Below are positions 8,611-17,269 of a DNA stretch of 64,000 nucleotides, piece after piece. Both the position numbers and the translations under genes were made by a program. Location: the NCBI GenBank assembly GCA_934320895.1, contig CAKRFY010000003.1, positions 62,001-126,000 on the forward strand. The letters are read 5' to 3'. The notes under the pieces are model-generated. The model saw nothing but the letters and a program-made list of their open reading frames with translations, did no database searches and was not told the origin of the DNA. Source of the DNA: an uncultured Lachnospiraceae bacterium (lineage in GTDB: Bacteria; Bacillota; Clostridia; Lachnospirales; Lachnospiraceae). Position 1 is the stretch's first letter; every line of letters begins with the position of its first letter.

Positions 8611-9528
8611 ATGGAATTTTTAATAGTACTAGTGGTTATATTAGCGGTTATACTTTTATCGTGTATAAATGTTGTACCTCAGGCGAGGGCATATGTTATT
8701 GAAAGACTTGGAGGATATCAGGGAACATGGGGTGTTGGAATTCACTTTAAAGTTCCGTTTATTGACAGAGTTGCAAGAAAAGTTGACTTAAAAGAGCAGG
8801 TTGCTGATTTTCCACCACAGCCGGTTATCACAAAAGATAATGTCACTATGAGAATAGATACTGTTATCTTTTATCAGATAACAGATCCTAAGCTTTACAC
8901 ATATGGTGTAGAAAATCCGATCATGGCGATAGAAAATCTTACAGCTACAACACTTAGAAATGTAATCGGTGAACTTGAACTTGATGAGACACTGACATCA
9001 AGAGAGATAATAAATGCAAAGATGCGTTCATCACTCGATACTGCGACAGATCCATGGGGAATCAAGGTAAACAGAGTCGAGCTTAAAAATATCATTCCAC
9101 CGGCAGCTATTCAGGATGCTATGGAAAAACAGATGAAAGCAGAGCGTGAAAAGCGCGAAGCAATCCTTCGCTCACAGGGAGAGAAAGAATCAGCGATACT
9201 TGTAGCAGAAGGAAAGAAACAGTCGGCAATCCTTGATGCGGAAGCAGAAAAGCAGGCTGCTATCCTTAGAGCAGAGGCTAAGAAAGAGGCGACTATCCGT
9301 GAAGCAGAAGGTCAGGCACAGGCTATACTTGCAGTACAGCAGGCAAATGCAGACGGAATAAAGATGCTTAACGAGGCAGCAGCTTCTGATAATGTAATTA
9401 AATTAAAGAGTCTTGATGCATTTGCAAAGGCAGCAGACGGAAAAGCGACAAAGATTATAATACCATCAGAAATTCAGGGACTTGCAGGGCTTGCAAAATC
9501 GATTACTGAGATTACAAAAGAGCAGTAA
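8611..9528 (+). CDS. SPFH domain protein, stomatin/QmcA type
   Basis: 305 aa. One N-terminal membrane anchor (about 2-22), a band-7/SPFH domain (about 25-190), then an Ala/Glu/Lys-rich coiled coil (about 175-265) with repeated AILxAEGKKQSAILDAEAEK-like heptads. Such proteins oligomerise into ring-like membrane scaffolds. Co-transcribed with the NfeD partner. Distinct from HflC/HflK, which have no NfeD neighbour. Confidence 0.93.
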   Translation: MEFLIVLVVILAVILLSCINVVPQARAYVIERLGGYQGTWGVGIHFKVPFIDRVARKVDLKEQVADFPPQPVITKDNVTMRIDTVIFYQITDPKLYTYGVENPIMAIENLTATTLRNVIGELELDETLTSREIINAKMRSSLDTATDPWGIKVNRVELKNIIPPAAIQDAMEKQMKAEREKREAILRSQGEKESAILVAEGKKQSAILDAEAEKQAAILRAEAKKEATIREAEGQAQAILAVQQANADGIKMLNEAAASDNVIKLKSLDAFAKAADGKATKIIIPSEIQGLAGLAKSITEITKEQ

Positions 9529-9542
9529 AAAGCATTTTAACA

Positions 9543-9588
9543 CTATCAAGCAAGTAGCCAAGCGGATTGCGAATATCCGATTGGCTGA
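9543..9588 (+). repeat. Hairpin repeat element, copy A (variant)
   Basis: Copy of a seven-member interspersed element. Here the flanks are rebuilt: AGCCAA (9556-9561) pairs with TTGGCT (9581-9586) outside the core CGGAT/ATCCG stem with loop TGCGAAT, giving a longer hairpin than other copies. It starts about 15 bases after the SPFH gene stop and 106 bases before argF. Confidence 0.8.
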
Positions 9589-9597
9589 TTATAGATA

Positions 9598-9620
9598 AGA
9601 GTCTGTCATTGGCAGGCTCT
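9598..9620 (+). promoter_or_regulatory. Hairpin in argF leader
   Basis: AGAGTCTG (9598-9605) and CAGGCTCT (9613-9620) form an 8-bp stem with a 7-base loop. No T tract follows, so it is more likely a leader structure or operator than a terminator. Role unknown. Confidence 0.4.
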
Positions 9621-9693
9621 ATATACATATTAGTGCAGCATATGATAAGAAAACTATCTTTGCTGTATAGAAAAAGAAATGGAGGACATATCA

Positions 9694-10692
9694 ATGGCTA
9701 TCAATTTAAAAGGACGTAACTTTCTTACTTTAAAGGATTTCACACCGGAAGAAATACAGTATATGCTCGATCTGTCAGCAGATTTAAAGGCAAAGAAGAA
9801 AAACGGAGTATCAATAAAGAATTATACAGACAAAAATATTGCACTTATATTTGAAAAGACAAGCACCCGTACACGATGTTCTTTTGAAGTGGCAGCGCAT
9901 GATATGGGTATGGGTGTTACATATCTTGATCCATCAGGCTCACAGATAGGAAAAAAAGAGAGTATACCTGATACTGCAAGAGTACTTGGAAGAATGTTTG
10001 ATGGTATTGAGTATCGTGGATATGGACAGGAAATCGTGGAAGAACTTGCAAAATATGCAGGAGTTCCTGTGTGGAACGGTCTTACAAATGAGTATCACCC
10101 TACACAGATGCTTGCTGACTTGCTTACTATAAAAGAGCATTTAGGAAAGATAAAAGGTGTAAAACTTGTATATATGGGAGATGCCCGTTACAATATGGGA
10201 AATTCACTTATGATAGCATGTGCAAAGATGGGAATGCATTTTACGGCATGTACGGCAAAAGAGTATTTTCCTGCTCAGGAACTTGTTGAGCAGTGCCAGG
10301 AATATGCAAAGGCATCAGGTGGTTCCATCACTCTTACAGAAGATGTTGAAAGTGGAACAAAGGGAGCTGATGTTCTTTATACTGATGTATGGGTATCAAT
10401 GGGAGAGCCTGATGAGGTATGGGCAGAGAGAATAAAAGTTTTATCACCATATCAGATAAATAAAAAAGTAATGGAAAATGCCGGTAAGGATGCTATCTTT
10501 ATGCATTGTCTTCCTGCATTCCATGATCTTAAGACAAAGATTGGTAAGGAAGTTTACGAAAAATTTGGAATGAGTGAACTTGAGGTTACAGACGAAGTGT
10601 TTGAATCTGAACAGTCAGTAGTATTTGATGAAGCAGAAAATCGTATGCATACTATAAAAGCTGTTATGGTAGCTACGCTTGGAGAGAAATAG
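9694..10692 (+). CDS. argF: Ornithine carbamoyltransferase
   Basis: Makes citrulline from ornithine and carbamoyl phosphate in arginine biosynthesis. 332 aa. The carbamoyl-phosphate motif STRTR is at 57-61, and the ornithine-side motif HCLP at 271-274; HPTQMLADL is also present. Start ATG 9694 follows GGAGG at 9681-9685; the in-frame ATG at 9679 overlaps that site. Other arg genes are not in the window. Could act catabolically in the arginine deiminase route, but no arcA or arcC is nearby. birA follows with two bases between stop and start. Confidence 0.95.
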   Translation: MAINLKGRNFLTLKDFTPEEIQYMLDLSADLKAKKKNGVSIKNYTDKNIALIFEKTSTRTRCSFEVAAHDMGMGVTYLDPSGSQIGKKESIPDTARVLGRMFDGIEYRGYGQEIVEELAKYAGVPVWNGLTNEYHPTQMLADLLTIKEHLGKIKGVKLVYMGDARYNMGNSLMIACAKMGMHFTACTAKEYFPAQELVEQCQEYAKASGGSITLTEDVESGTKGADVLYTDVWVSMGEPDEVWAERIKVLSPYQINKKVMENAGKDAIFMHCLPAFHDLKTKIGKEVYEKFGMSELEVTDEVFESEQSVVFDEAENRMHTIKAVMVATLGEK

Positions 10693-10693
10693 T

Positions 10694-11695
10694 ATGAAGA
10701 GTGAAATACTACGCATATTGCGCGCAGCAGGCAATGAGTGTGTATCGGGACAGAGTTTATGTGAAGCATTTGGTGTATCAAGACAGGCAGTATGGAAAAA
10801 TATCACACAGCTAAAAGATAAAGGGTTTGAGATAGAATCCATATCAAATAAGGGATATAAACTTAAGAGTGAACCTGATATAATAAATTCTCCTGCGATA
10901 GAGAGTTATTTTCCTAAGGATTGTATATGCAAAAAAGTAGAGACTTTTGAAACAATAGATTCGACAAATACAAAGGCAAAACAGCTTGCGGAAAAAGGAG
11001 AGGCTGAAGGTACTCTTATAATATCAGATGAACAGACGGCTGGAAAGGGAAGGCGCGGCAGAAACTGGTGTTCAAAAAAAGGCGCAAATGTATTTATGAC
11101 ACTTCTTATCAGACCAAAGATTGAGCCTAGATATCTTTCTGGAATCACGCTGCTTGCAGCTATGTCTGTGGCCACTGCAATAAAAGAGGTCTGTGAAACA
11201 GAGGCAAAGATAAAATGGCCGAATGATATTGTGCTTAATAAAAAGAAGATATGTGGCATACTTACTGAAATGAGTTCTGAGATGAATTATGTTAATTATG
11301 CAGTTATCGGAATAGGAATAAATATAAATGATGATGAGATACCGCAGGAAATAAGGCAGAATGCATCATCTATATATCTTGAAACAGGCAGAAAGACAAA
11401 TAGAAACGAACTTGCTGCAAAAGTTGTAGAAAAGTTTAGTGATTACTATAAAAAATTTCTTGAAACAAAAGATCTGTCGGCGTTTACTGATGAATATAAT
11501 TCAATGCTCATAAGCATGAATAAAGAAGTGAAGGTACTTTATGGTATGGCTGAGACAGCGAAACCCGAGGATGAAGAAAAAGGAATTGCCAGAGGAATAG
11601 ACAGGGATGGAGCACTGCTTGTAGAGACAGAAGATGGCATTAAAAGTATAGTATCTGGAGAAGTATCAGTAAGGGGGTTATACGGCTATGTATGA
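10694..11695 (+). CDS. birA: Bifunctional biotin-protein ligase / biotin operon repressor
   Basis: 333 aa. N-terminal winged helix (1-60, SRQAVWKNITQLK recognition helix), central ligase with GKGRRGRNW at about 117-125 (biotinyl-5'-AMP binding) and KWPND at 174-178, and a C-terminal SH3-like domain. It makes biotinyl-AMP, biotinylates carboxylases, and as a repressor would bind biotin operators. ATG 10694 has GGAGAG at 10681-10686; an upstream in-frame ATG at 10679 lies inside argF. Confidence 0.96.
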   Translation: MKSEILRILRAAGNECVSGQSLCEAFGVSRQAVWKNITQLKDKGFEIESISNKGYKLKSEPDIINSPAIESYFPKDCICKKVETFETIDSTNTKAKQLAEKGEAEGTLIISDEQTAGKGRRGRNWCSKKGANVFMTLLIRPKIEPRYLSGITLLAAMSVATAIKEVCETEAKIKWPNDIVLNKKKICGILTEMSSEMNYVNYAVIGIGININDDEIPQEIRQNASSIYLETGRKTNRNELAAKVVEKFSDYYKKFLETKDLSAFTDEYNSMLISMNKEVKVLYGMAETAKPEDEEKGIARGIDRDGALLVETEDGIKSIVSGEVSVRGLYGYV

Positions 11696-12038
11696 TGAGG
11701 CAGATATAAACAGTGAAGCTGTGATATTATGTGCGGCAAATGCATATGAGCAAAAATATTATCTGAATGAAAATTTTAGTTCACTTCCGCAGGCTGTAAA
11801 AGATGAATTGCAGATTATGTGTGTACTTTATACAGCTGAAATAGGTGGGATTTTTTCATTGCAGTATGATGAAGATGGAAACCTTTATATGAACGTTGTA
11901 GCCGAGGAAGATGATTTTTCGTTTGATGAGATAGGAAGTGCATTGAAGATAAAGGCATTGCAGAATGAAAAAAGAGACCTTCTTGAGTCGCTTGAAAAGT
12001 ATTATAAAGCAGTAATATTACACCAGACGATAGAGTAA
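11688..12038 (+). CDS. Small conserved protein of unknown function
   Basis: 116 aa, acidic, no membrane segment or signal peptide. Predicted mixed alpha/beta: an N-terminal helix, a central strand pair (SLQYDEDGNLYMNVVAEED) and C-terminal helices. It overlaps the birA stop by eight bases and precedes coaX, so it is translated with a cofactor operon. It resembles small Lachnospiraceae proteins grouped as DUF6145, from memory only. No function can be assigned. Confidence 0.8.
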   Translation: MYDEADINSEAVILCAANAYEQKYYLNENFSSLPQAVKDELQIMCVLYTAEIGGIFSLQYDEDGNLYMNVVAEEDDFSFDEIGSALKIKALQNEKRDLLESLEKYYKAVILHQTIE

Positions 12039-12065
12039 CAGATTTAGGAATGTGAGGATAGAAGC

Positions 12066-12836
12066 ATGTTATTAGCAGTAGATGTTGGAAATACAGATGT
12101 GACATTTGGAGTATTTGATGGAGAAAGGCTTGCCGCAAGATTTAGATTTACGGTGCAGGTACCGAGGACCTCGGACGAGTACGGAGAATTATTGTGCAAT
12201 ATATTGGAACAGAAAGGGTATAAACCTGACGATATTACTGAGGTTATAATAGCTTCAGTAGTACCTAAGATGATGTATTCGTTTACAAGTGGAATAATTA
12301 AGTATCTTGACTGTCATCCTATAGTAGTAGGTGCAGGAACAAAGACAGGTATAAGAATAGATACTATGAATCCCAAAGAGATAGGCCCAGACAGAATAGT
12401 TGATGCAGTAAGTGCATTTGAGTTATATGGTGGTCCTATCATAGTAGTGGATTATGGAACAGCAACAACTTATGACCTTGTGACAGAGGATGGAGCATTT
12501 AAGGGTGGGGTTATAAGTCCGGGAATAAGGATATCGGCGAATGCCCTCTGGAATAATACGGCAAATCTCCCTGAGATAGAGATAAAATGTCCGGGAAACA
12601 TCATTGCTAAGGAAACGATTTCTGCAATGCAGGCGGGACTTTTCTATGGAACTATAGGCCAGACGGAATATATCATAAGAAAGATCAAAGAGGAATCAGG
12701 TCTTATGAATGCAAAAGTCATAGCAACAGGAGGACTTGGAAAAGTTGTGTATGAGAATACAGATTCTATAGAGATATATGACGGAGATCTTACACTTAAA
12801 GGTTTGCAGCTTATACACAGTAAACAGAAAAAATAG
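12066..12836 (+). CDS. coaX: Type III pantothenate kinase
   Basis: First step of coenzyme A synthesis: ATP-dependent phosphorylation of pantothenate. 256 aa, ASKHA fold. The phosphate-1 loop DVGNTD is at 6-11, the second Asp motif [10 protein letters not shown] near 128-137, and the GGLG adenosine motif near 222. Type III kinases need a monovalent cation and are not inhibited by CoA. The close birA linkage also occurs in other Firmicutes. Confidence 0.96.
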   Translation: MLLAVDVGNTDVTFGVFDGERLAARFRFTVQVPRTSDEYGELLCNILEQKGYKPDDITEVIIASVVPKMMYSFTSGIIKYLDCHPIVVGAGTKTGIRIDTMNPKEIGPDRIVDAVSAFELYGGPIIVVDYGTATTYDLVTEDGAFKGGVISPGIRISANALWNNTANLPEIEIKCPGNIIAKETISAMQAGLFYGTIGQTEYIIRKIKEESGLMNAKVIATGGLGKVVYENTDSIEIYDGDLTLKGLQLIHSKQKK

Positions 12837-12844
12837 AGAGAAAT

Positions 12845-13816
12845 ATGAGTGGATTTTATATTGGAGATGTGAAGATAGATGGCGACCTTGCATTAGGACC
12901 TATGGCAGGAGTTACGGATATGCCGTTTCGTACTATATGTAAAGAATTTGGGGCAGACCTGCTTTACACGGAAATGATAAGTGCTAAAGGTATTTATTAT
13001 AAAAATAAGAATACTGAACCATTATGGAAGATAGATGATATAGAGCATCCGATAGCACTACAGCTTTTTGGATCAGAGCCTGAACTTATGGCAGACATGG
13101 CACAGCAGATAGAATCAAGAAATTTTGATATACTTGACATAAATATGGGATGTCCGGTACCAAAAGTAGTAAATAACGGGGAGGGTTCAGCTCTTATGAA
13201 AAAACCTGAACTTGCTTCAAAAATAGTAAGAGCCATATCTGACAGGATAAAAAAGCCTGTGACAGTAAAATTCAGAAAAGGTTTTAACGATGATAATATA
13301 AATGCTGTTGAATTTGCAAAAATAATGGAGCAAAGTGGTGCCAGTGCTGTAGCTGTGCACGGAAGGACAAGAGAAGAATACTATTCGGGAACAGCTGACT
13401 GGGAGATTATAAGAAAAGTAAAACAAGCAGTAAAAATACCTGTTATAGCAAGTGGAGATATATTTACACCTGAGGATGCAGTAAGATGTAAAAATGAGAC
13501 AGGTTGTGACGGACTTATGATAGCCAGAGGTGCAAGGGGAAATCCGTGGCTTTTTAAACAGATAAAGGAGTATGAAAAATCTGGTGAATGTACTAAAAAA
13601 CCTTCATTTGAAGAAGTTGCAGCGATGATACTGCGCCACACTAAACTTCAGATAGAGTATAAGGGCGAATATCTTGGAATACGCGAGATGAGAAAACATG
13701 TAGGCTGGTATACGGCAGGCTATAAAAATTCGTCTACAATACGAAGAAAAGTCAATGAGGTGGAAAGCTATGAGCAGTTGGAACAGTTGATAGATGGTTG
13801 TATGGGAAAATATTAA
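12845..13816 (+). CDS. dusB: tRNA-dihydrouridine synthase
   Basis: FMN-dependent TIM-barrel enzyme reducing uridines in the tRNA D loop. 323 aa. GPMAGVTDMPFR near the N-terminus binds FMN; the catalytic cysteine is C103 within NMGCPVPKVV; SGDIFTPEDA and RGARGNPWLF complete the flavin site. The Firmicutes single Dus is usually named DusB; which positions it modifies is not visible. It begins eight bases after coaX. Confidence 0.95.
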   Translation: MSGFYIGDVKIDGDLALGPMAGVTDMPFRTICKEFGADLLYTEMISAKGIYYKNKNTEPLWKIDDIEHPIALQLFGSEPELMADMAQQIESRNFDILDINMGCPVPKVVNNGEGSALMKKPELASKIVRAISDRIKKPVTVKFRKGFNDDNINAVEFAKIMEQSGASAVAVHGRTREEYYSGTADWEIIRKVKQAVKIPVIASGDIFTPEDAVRCKNETGCDGLMIARGARGNPWLFKQIKEYEKSGECTKKPSFEEVAAMILRHTKLQIEYKGEYLGIREMRKHVGWYTAGYKNSSTIRRKVNEVESYEQLEQLIDGCMGKY

Positions 13817-13896
13817 GATACTTACAGATGGAAATTTATACAAGTTATTTGGCAAAATATCAATGATACAATACACTAGAATGAATGGAGATAAAC

Positions 13897-14805
13897 ATGG
13901 AAGAACTTATTCAGAAGATTGAGAGATTAAAAAAAGAAAATGATTTTGTTATACTGGCACATTACTATGTAGATGGTGCGGTTCAGGATATAGCAGATTA
14001 TGTTGGAGACTCATTTTATCTTAGTAAAGTTGCAACGAAAGTTGAGGCAAAAAACATATTATTTGCAGGAGTGTCATTTATGGGAGAGAGTGCAAAACTT
14101 CTAAATCCTGAAAAACATGTATATATGGCGGATGTAACAGCAGACTGTCCTATGGCTCATATGGTAACAGTTGACCGTATAAAGGAAGTAAGAGAGCAGT
14201 ATGATGATATTGCTGTAGTCTGTTATGTAAATTCGACAGCAGAGATAAAAGCAGTATCGGATGTGTGTGTAACATCATCAAATGCAATAAAAGTAGTTAA
14301 AAATATAAAAAACAAGAGAATATTCTTTGTACCAGATAACAATCTTGGAAGATATGTTGCAAAACAGTTACCTGAAAAAGAATTTATATTTAATGACGGC
14401 TTTTGTCATGTACATAAGAGTATTGATCCAAAGCTTGTTGCACAGGCAAAAGAGCATCATCCTGATGCACTTGTACTTGCGCATCCTGAATGTACAGAGG
14501 ATGTGCTTGAACTTGCTGATTATATAGGCAGCACAGCAGGAATACTTGATTATGCGACAGAAAGTGATTGCAAAAAATTTATTATCTGTACAGAGATGGG
14601 AATATTCTTTAAACTCAGCAAACAGAATCCTGACAAGAAATTTTATTCAGTAGGACATAGACAGTTTTGTCCTAATATGAAAAAAGTCAGCATTGAGAAG
14701 GTGGCGGCAGTTATGGAACAGCCGACAGAGGAGGTACTTCTTCCTGATGATATCATGAATGAGGCATGTAAACCTCTTCAGAGGATGCTTGAACTTGCAA
14801 AATAA
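13897..14805 (+). CDS. nadA: Quinolinate synthase A
   Basis: 4Fe-4S enzyme condensing iminoaspartate with dihydroxyacetone phosphate to quinolinate, for de novo NAD synthesis. 302 aa. Cluster cysteines are in ADCPMAH (C84), HPECTED and the FCPNMKK segment, with ICTEMG also conserved. ATG 13897 is used because GGAG at 13887-13890 is correctly spaced; an ATG at 13885 overlaps that site. nadB and nadC, its usual partners, are not in the window, so the pathway genes are split. It is the last gene before a 342-base gap and the surface polysaccharide locus. Confidence 0.95.
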   Translation: MEELIQKIERLKKENDFVILAHYYVDGAVQDIADYVGDSFYLSKVATKVEAKNILFAGVSFMGESAKLLNPEKHVYMADVTADCPMAHMVTVDRIKEVREQYDDIAVVCYVNSTAEIKAVSDVCVTSSNAIKVVKNIKNKRIFFVPDNNLGRYVAKQLPEKEFIFNDGFCHVHKSIDPKLVAQAKEHHPDALVLAHPECTEDVLELADYIGSTAGILDYATESDCKKFIICTEMGIFFKLSKQNPDKKFYSVGHRQFCPNMKKVSIEKVAAVMEQPTEEVLLPDDIMNEACKPLQRMLELAK

Positions 14806-15056
14806 GGGTGAAAAAGACGAAAATATTTGAAAAAATAATGATAAAAATTGTTAATAATATGTTCAAAAAAACCGATATTATTATTGGATAGCAAAAAGGT
14901 AAATTACTTACTCATGCGGTAAACATGCAGATATATTTTCGGATTTAAAGAAGTGGCCGTACACACATCTGAGAGTCAGAAAATATTGAAACATGATTTG
15001 CTATATCTGTGTATATTATATACCGGGCCGTACACCGAAGATTATGATATACACAA
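14806..15056. other. Non-coding gap with duplicated 10-mer
   Basis: No open reading frame with a ribosome site is present. GGCCGTACAC occurs twice, at 14955-14964 and 15026-15035. Between and before them lie small inverted repeats: ATATTTTC near 14932 with GAAAATAT near 14979, and CTGA/TCAG near 14969-14979. The region could hold a short structured RNA or an operator pair. I could not match it to a riboswitch I know. Confidence 0.4.
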
Positions 15057-15099
15057 AAAAAATAGCACCAATCATTTTTAATGACTGGTGCTATTTTTT
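15055..15099. terminator. Bidirectional terminator between nadA and the ligase gene
   Basis: A-rich AAAAATAGCACCA ending at 15070 pairs with TGGTGCTATTTTTT at 15086-15099. T runs on both strands flank the GC-containing stem, so it can end both the plus-strand nadA side and the minus-strand ligase transcript. Confidence 0.85.
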
Positions 15100-15147
15100 G
15101 TATATAAAGATTAAAAATAATTTATATCTTGAAGTTAGAAGTTTTAG

Positions 15148-16986
15148 TTATTCAGCTTTCTTGCTTGTAGTCTGTGCAGCTTCTTTATCCTTCTTAAGTT
15201 TATAATTTATACCAAGTCCCATACCTGTTACCGCATAGAATACAGGAGCAATCGCGAGACATGAATCATTTGTGAGTGCAATGATAAGATAGCCGATAAC
15301 AGCCACGAAAATACTGACACCAATCTTAGGCATATAACCATCGAAATCATGTTTCCAGTATAACTTTAAACTGCTTACGAGATACCATATAAAAAATACA
15401 AGCCATGCAATGAGCGAGATCACACCGGTCTGTACACCAATCTGTAAAAACATGCAGTGAGGTTTCGTTATGATCTCATTTGAATGCCCCGAATTGTAAA
15501 GACCTACAACATCATTATTTGGAAATGCGATGATAAAAGTATCAGGACCTGAACCAAGGAAGAAATACTTCTTTAAAAGAGGAAGTGTTCTTGCCCAGAT
15601 ATAACCACGCATATTAGCAAAATGGAAGTGGTTTTCAAGGAATGAAAGCGATTTTGTCTGCTTTGTAAACTTCATGATAGCACCATTTGTCATTCCATAG
15701 TAACTGTTATCGTTTTCATTCATTATATTAGTAAAATACCATTGCTTGCCATCGATAGTAAACTGAAATCCATTAAATGTATCTGAGCGAACAGAGGTAA
15801 ATGAAAATGGAAATCTCTCATCATTTACAACATATGCTGAGTTATCTGCGTTAAGAGAATAAGAAATAGTTTTGCCAGATTTGTCAGCCAGTTTAAACTG
15901 ATCATTTCCGTTTGAATCCTGTGAGCATTTGATAACAAGAGTATTATTGTTGTAAACGATTGAAACATTATCTTTGTTTGTTGTAATCTCACTAAGTGGA
16001 TGATATTCGGCGTCAGTATTAAACATTGTTTTTAATCGATTGATAAGAATACCCTGATTTGAAATATTGATACCAATAAATGCAACTACAAATAGTACGA
16101 TCGCAATAAGCACTATTTTAATATTTTTTATAAATACTTTTCTCATGCAAAGAAGCATAACTAATAGAGAAAAGATGATCGCAAGAATACCGGCGCGTGA
16201 CTGTGACGCAAAAAGTATAACCATAAGAGATACTATAAGGAAAGCACAGCCGAGTTTTGCCCATATTTTTTTGACAGCAAAAATAAGCCCTACAAGGATG
16301 GGAACGATAAGGCATACATAAAAACCGACATAGTTGGGGTTGTATAAGGAAAGATATGTACGGCCTTCTTCAAAATTGAATTTTAAAGGTCCACCCGTAT
16401 AATTAGAAGGGGTCATCAATTTTTGACCTAATGATGTTCTGAAAAAGTCGTGCTTAAATGCCTGGCTAAGTCCAAGTGCGGTCATAAGTGATATTCCTGC
16501 AACAAACCACGGCATAATACGTTTTACGGCTGCTTCGGAACGCATGATGAAGAAACAATAGTATGCGGTTAGACAATATCCCATAAGCACCCATACGGAT
16601 TCAAACTGTTCATATGAGCCTGAAAAACAAAATGACCTGTATTTTGATACAAGAGCTGATATAAATGTAATACCGCCATAAATAGCAAGAGGTATAAGCT
16701 GCTTAGTCCATACAGCTTTCTGTTCATCAGAAAATATGATATAGATGAGACAAAAGATAATACATACGCACGCAACAATAAACCATACAAGTTTTGTATG
16801 AAGGAAAAAATCCAGTGTCTGGGCCGGACCAATAAACCATTCAAACTTGTTAAGTTTAGTATCATATTTGTACATATGGGTGATAAGTGGAATCACACTG
16901 AGTATAACGATAATTGGAAGTAAGAGTCCCAAAGGATATTTTTGCTCAGCAGATGCCTGATTTTTTTTAGCATTTTGAGATGCCAT
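15148..16986 (-). CDS. O-antigen ligase/polymerase-like membrane protein
   Basis: 612 aa, about a dozen membrane segments. The C-terminal part carries the O-antigen ligase/Wzy signature region: RGYIWARTLPLLKKY, then GSGPDTF, then a conserved His-containing loop (GHSNE, KPHCMFLQIG). It would polymerise or ligate a lipid-linked glycan on the outer face of the membrane. Unusual is a roughly 130-residue hydrophilic, beta-rich insert (about residues 315-445) just before that signature. AGGAGG lies upstream of the minus-strand ATG. It is divergent from the polysaccharide operon. Polymerase and ligase cannot be told apart from sequence. Confidence 0.85.
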   Translation of the reverse strand: MASQNAKKNQASAEQKYPLGLLLPIIVILSVIPLITHMYKYDTKLNKFEWFIGPAQTLDFFLHTKLVWFIVACVCIIFCLIYIIFSDEQKAVWTKQLIPLAIYGGITFISALVSKYRSFCFSGSYEQFESVWVLMGYCLTAYYCFFIMRSEAAVKRIMPWFVAGISLMTALGLSQAFKHDFFRTSLGQKLMTPSNYTGGPLKFNFEEGRTYLSLYNPNYVGFYVCLIVPILVGLIFAVKKIWAKLGCAFLIVSLMVILFASQSRAGILAIIFSLLVMLLCMRKVFIKNIKIVLIAIVLFVVAFIGINISNQGILINRLKTMFNTDAEYHPLSEITTNKDNVSIVYNNNTLVIKCSQDSNGNDQFKLADKSGKTISYSLNADNSAYVVNDERFPFSFTSVRSDTFNGFQFTIDGKQWYFTNIMNENDNSYYGMTNGAIMKFTKQTKSLSFLENHFHFANMRGYIWARTLPLLKKYFFLGSGPDTFIIAFPNNDVVGLYNSGHSNEIITKPHCMFLQIGVQTGVISLIAWLVFFIWYLVSSLKLYWKHDFDGYMPKIGVSIFVAVIGYLIIALTNDSCLAIAPVFYAVTGMGLGINYKLKKDKEAAQTTSKKAE

Positions 16987-17136
16987 GATAATCCTCCTGA
17001 TAATAGATTTGTTACTGTATAAAGAAGTAACATAAGATTGATGTTAAACAAAGTAATTTATCTATAATATAGAAGAAAACCGTTTAAACATACAGATATA
17101 ATTATACATACATTTTGAAAAGAAACAACAGTAAAG

Positions 17137-17165
17137 TTGACATTAAATAGAGATATTAGTAGAAT
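17137..17165 (+). promoter_or_regulatory. Main promoter of the glycopolymer operon
   Basis: Perfect -35 TTGACA (17137-17142), 17-base spacer, -10 TAGAAT (17160-17165). It lies about 105 bases before the initiating transferase in the 283-base divergent gap (16987-17269), which has no gene. Confidence 0.8.
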
Positions 17166-17269
17166 AGAAACTATGTGCATTTATTATTATTGGATAAGGT
17201 TGCACTAGATAAAATGCCGAAGACTTCAAAAGAGAGTATATATTAGAAAGAACGAGGTAAAGATAAAAA

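Noticed and set aside
14880..15040. c-di-GMP riboswitch
   Set aside because: I looked for the conserved GEMM core segments and did not find them in order.
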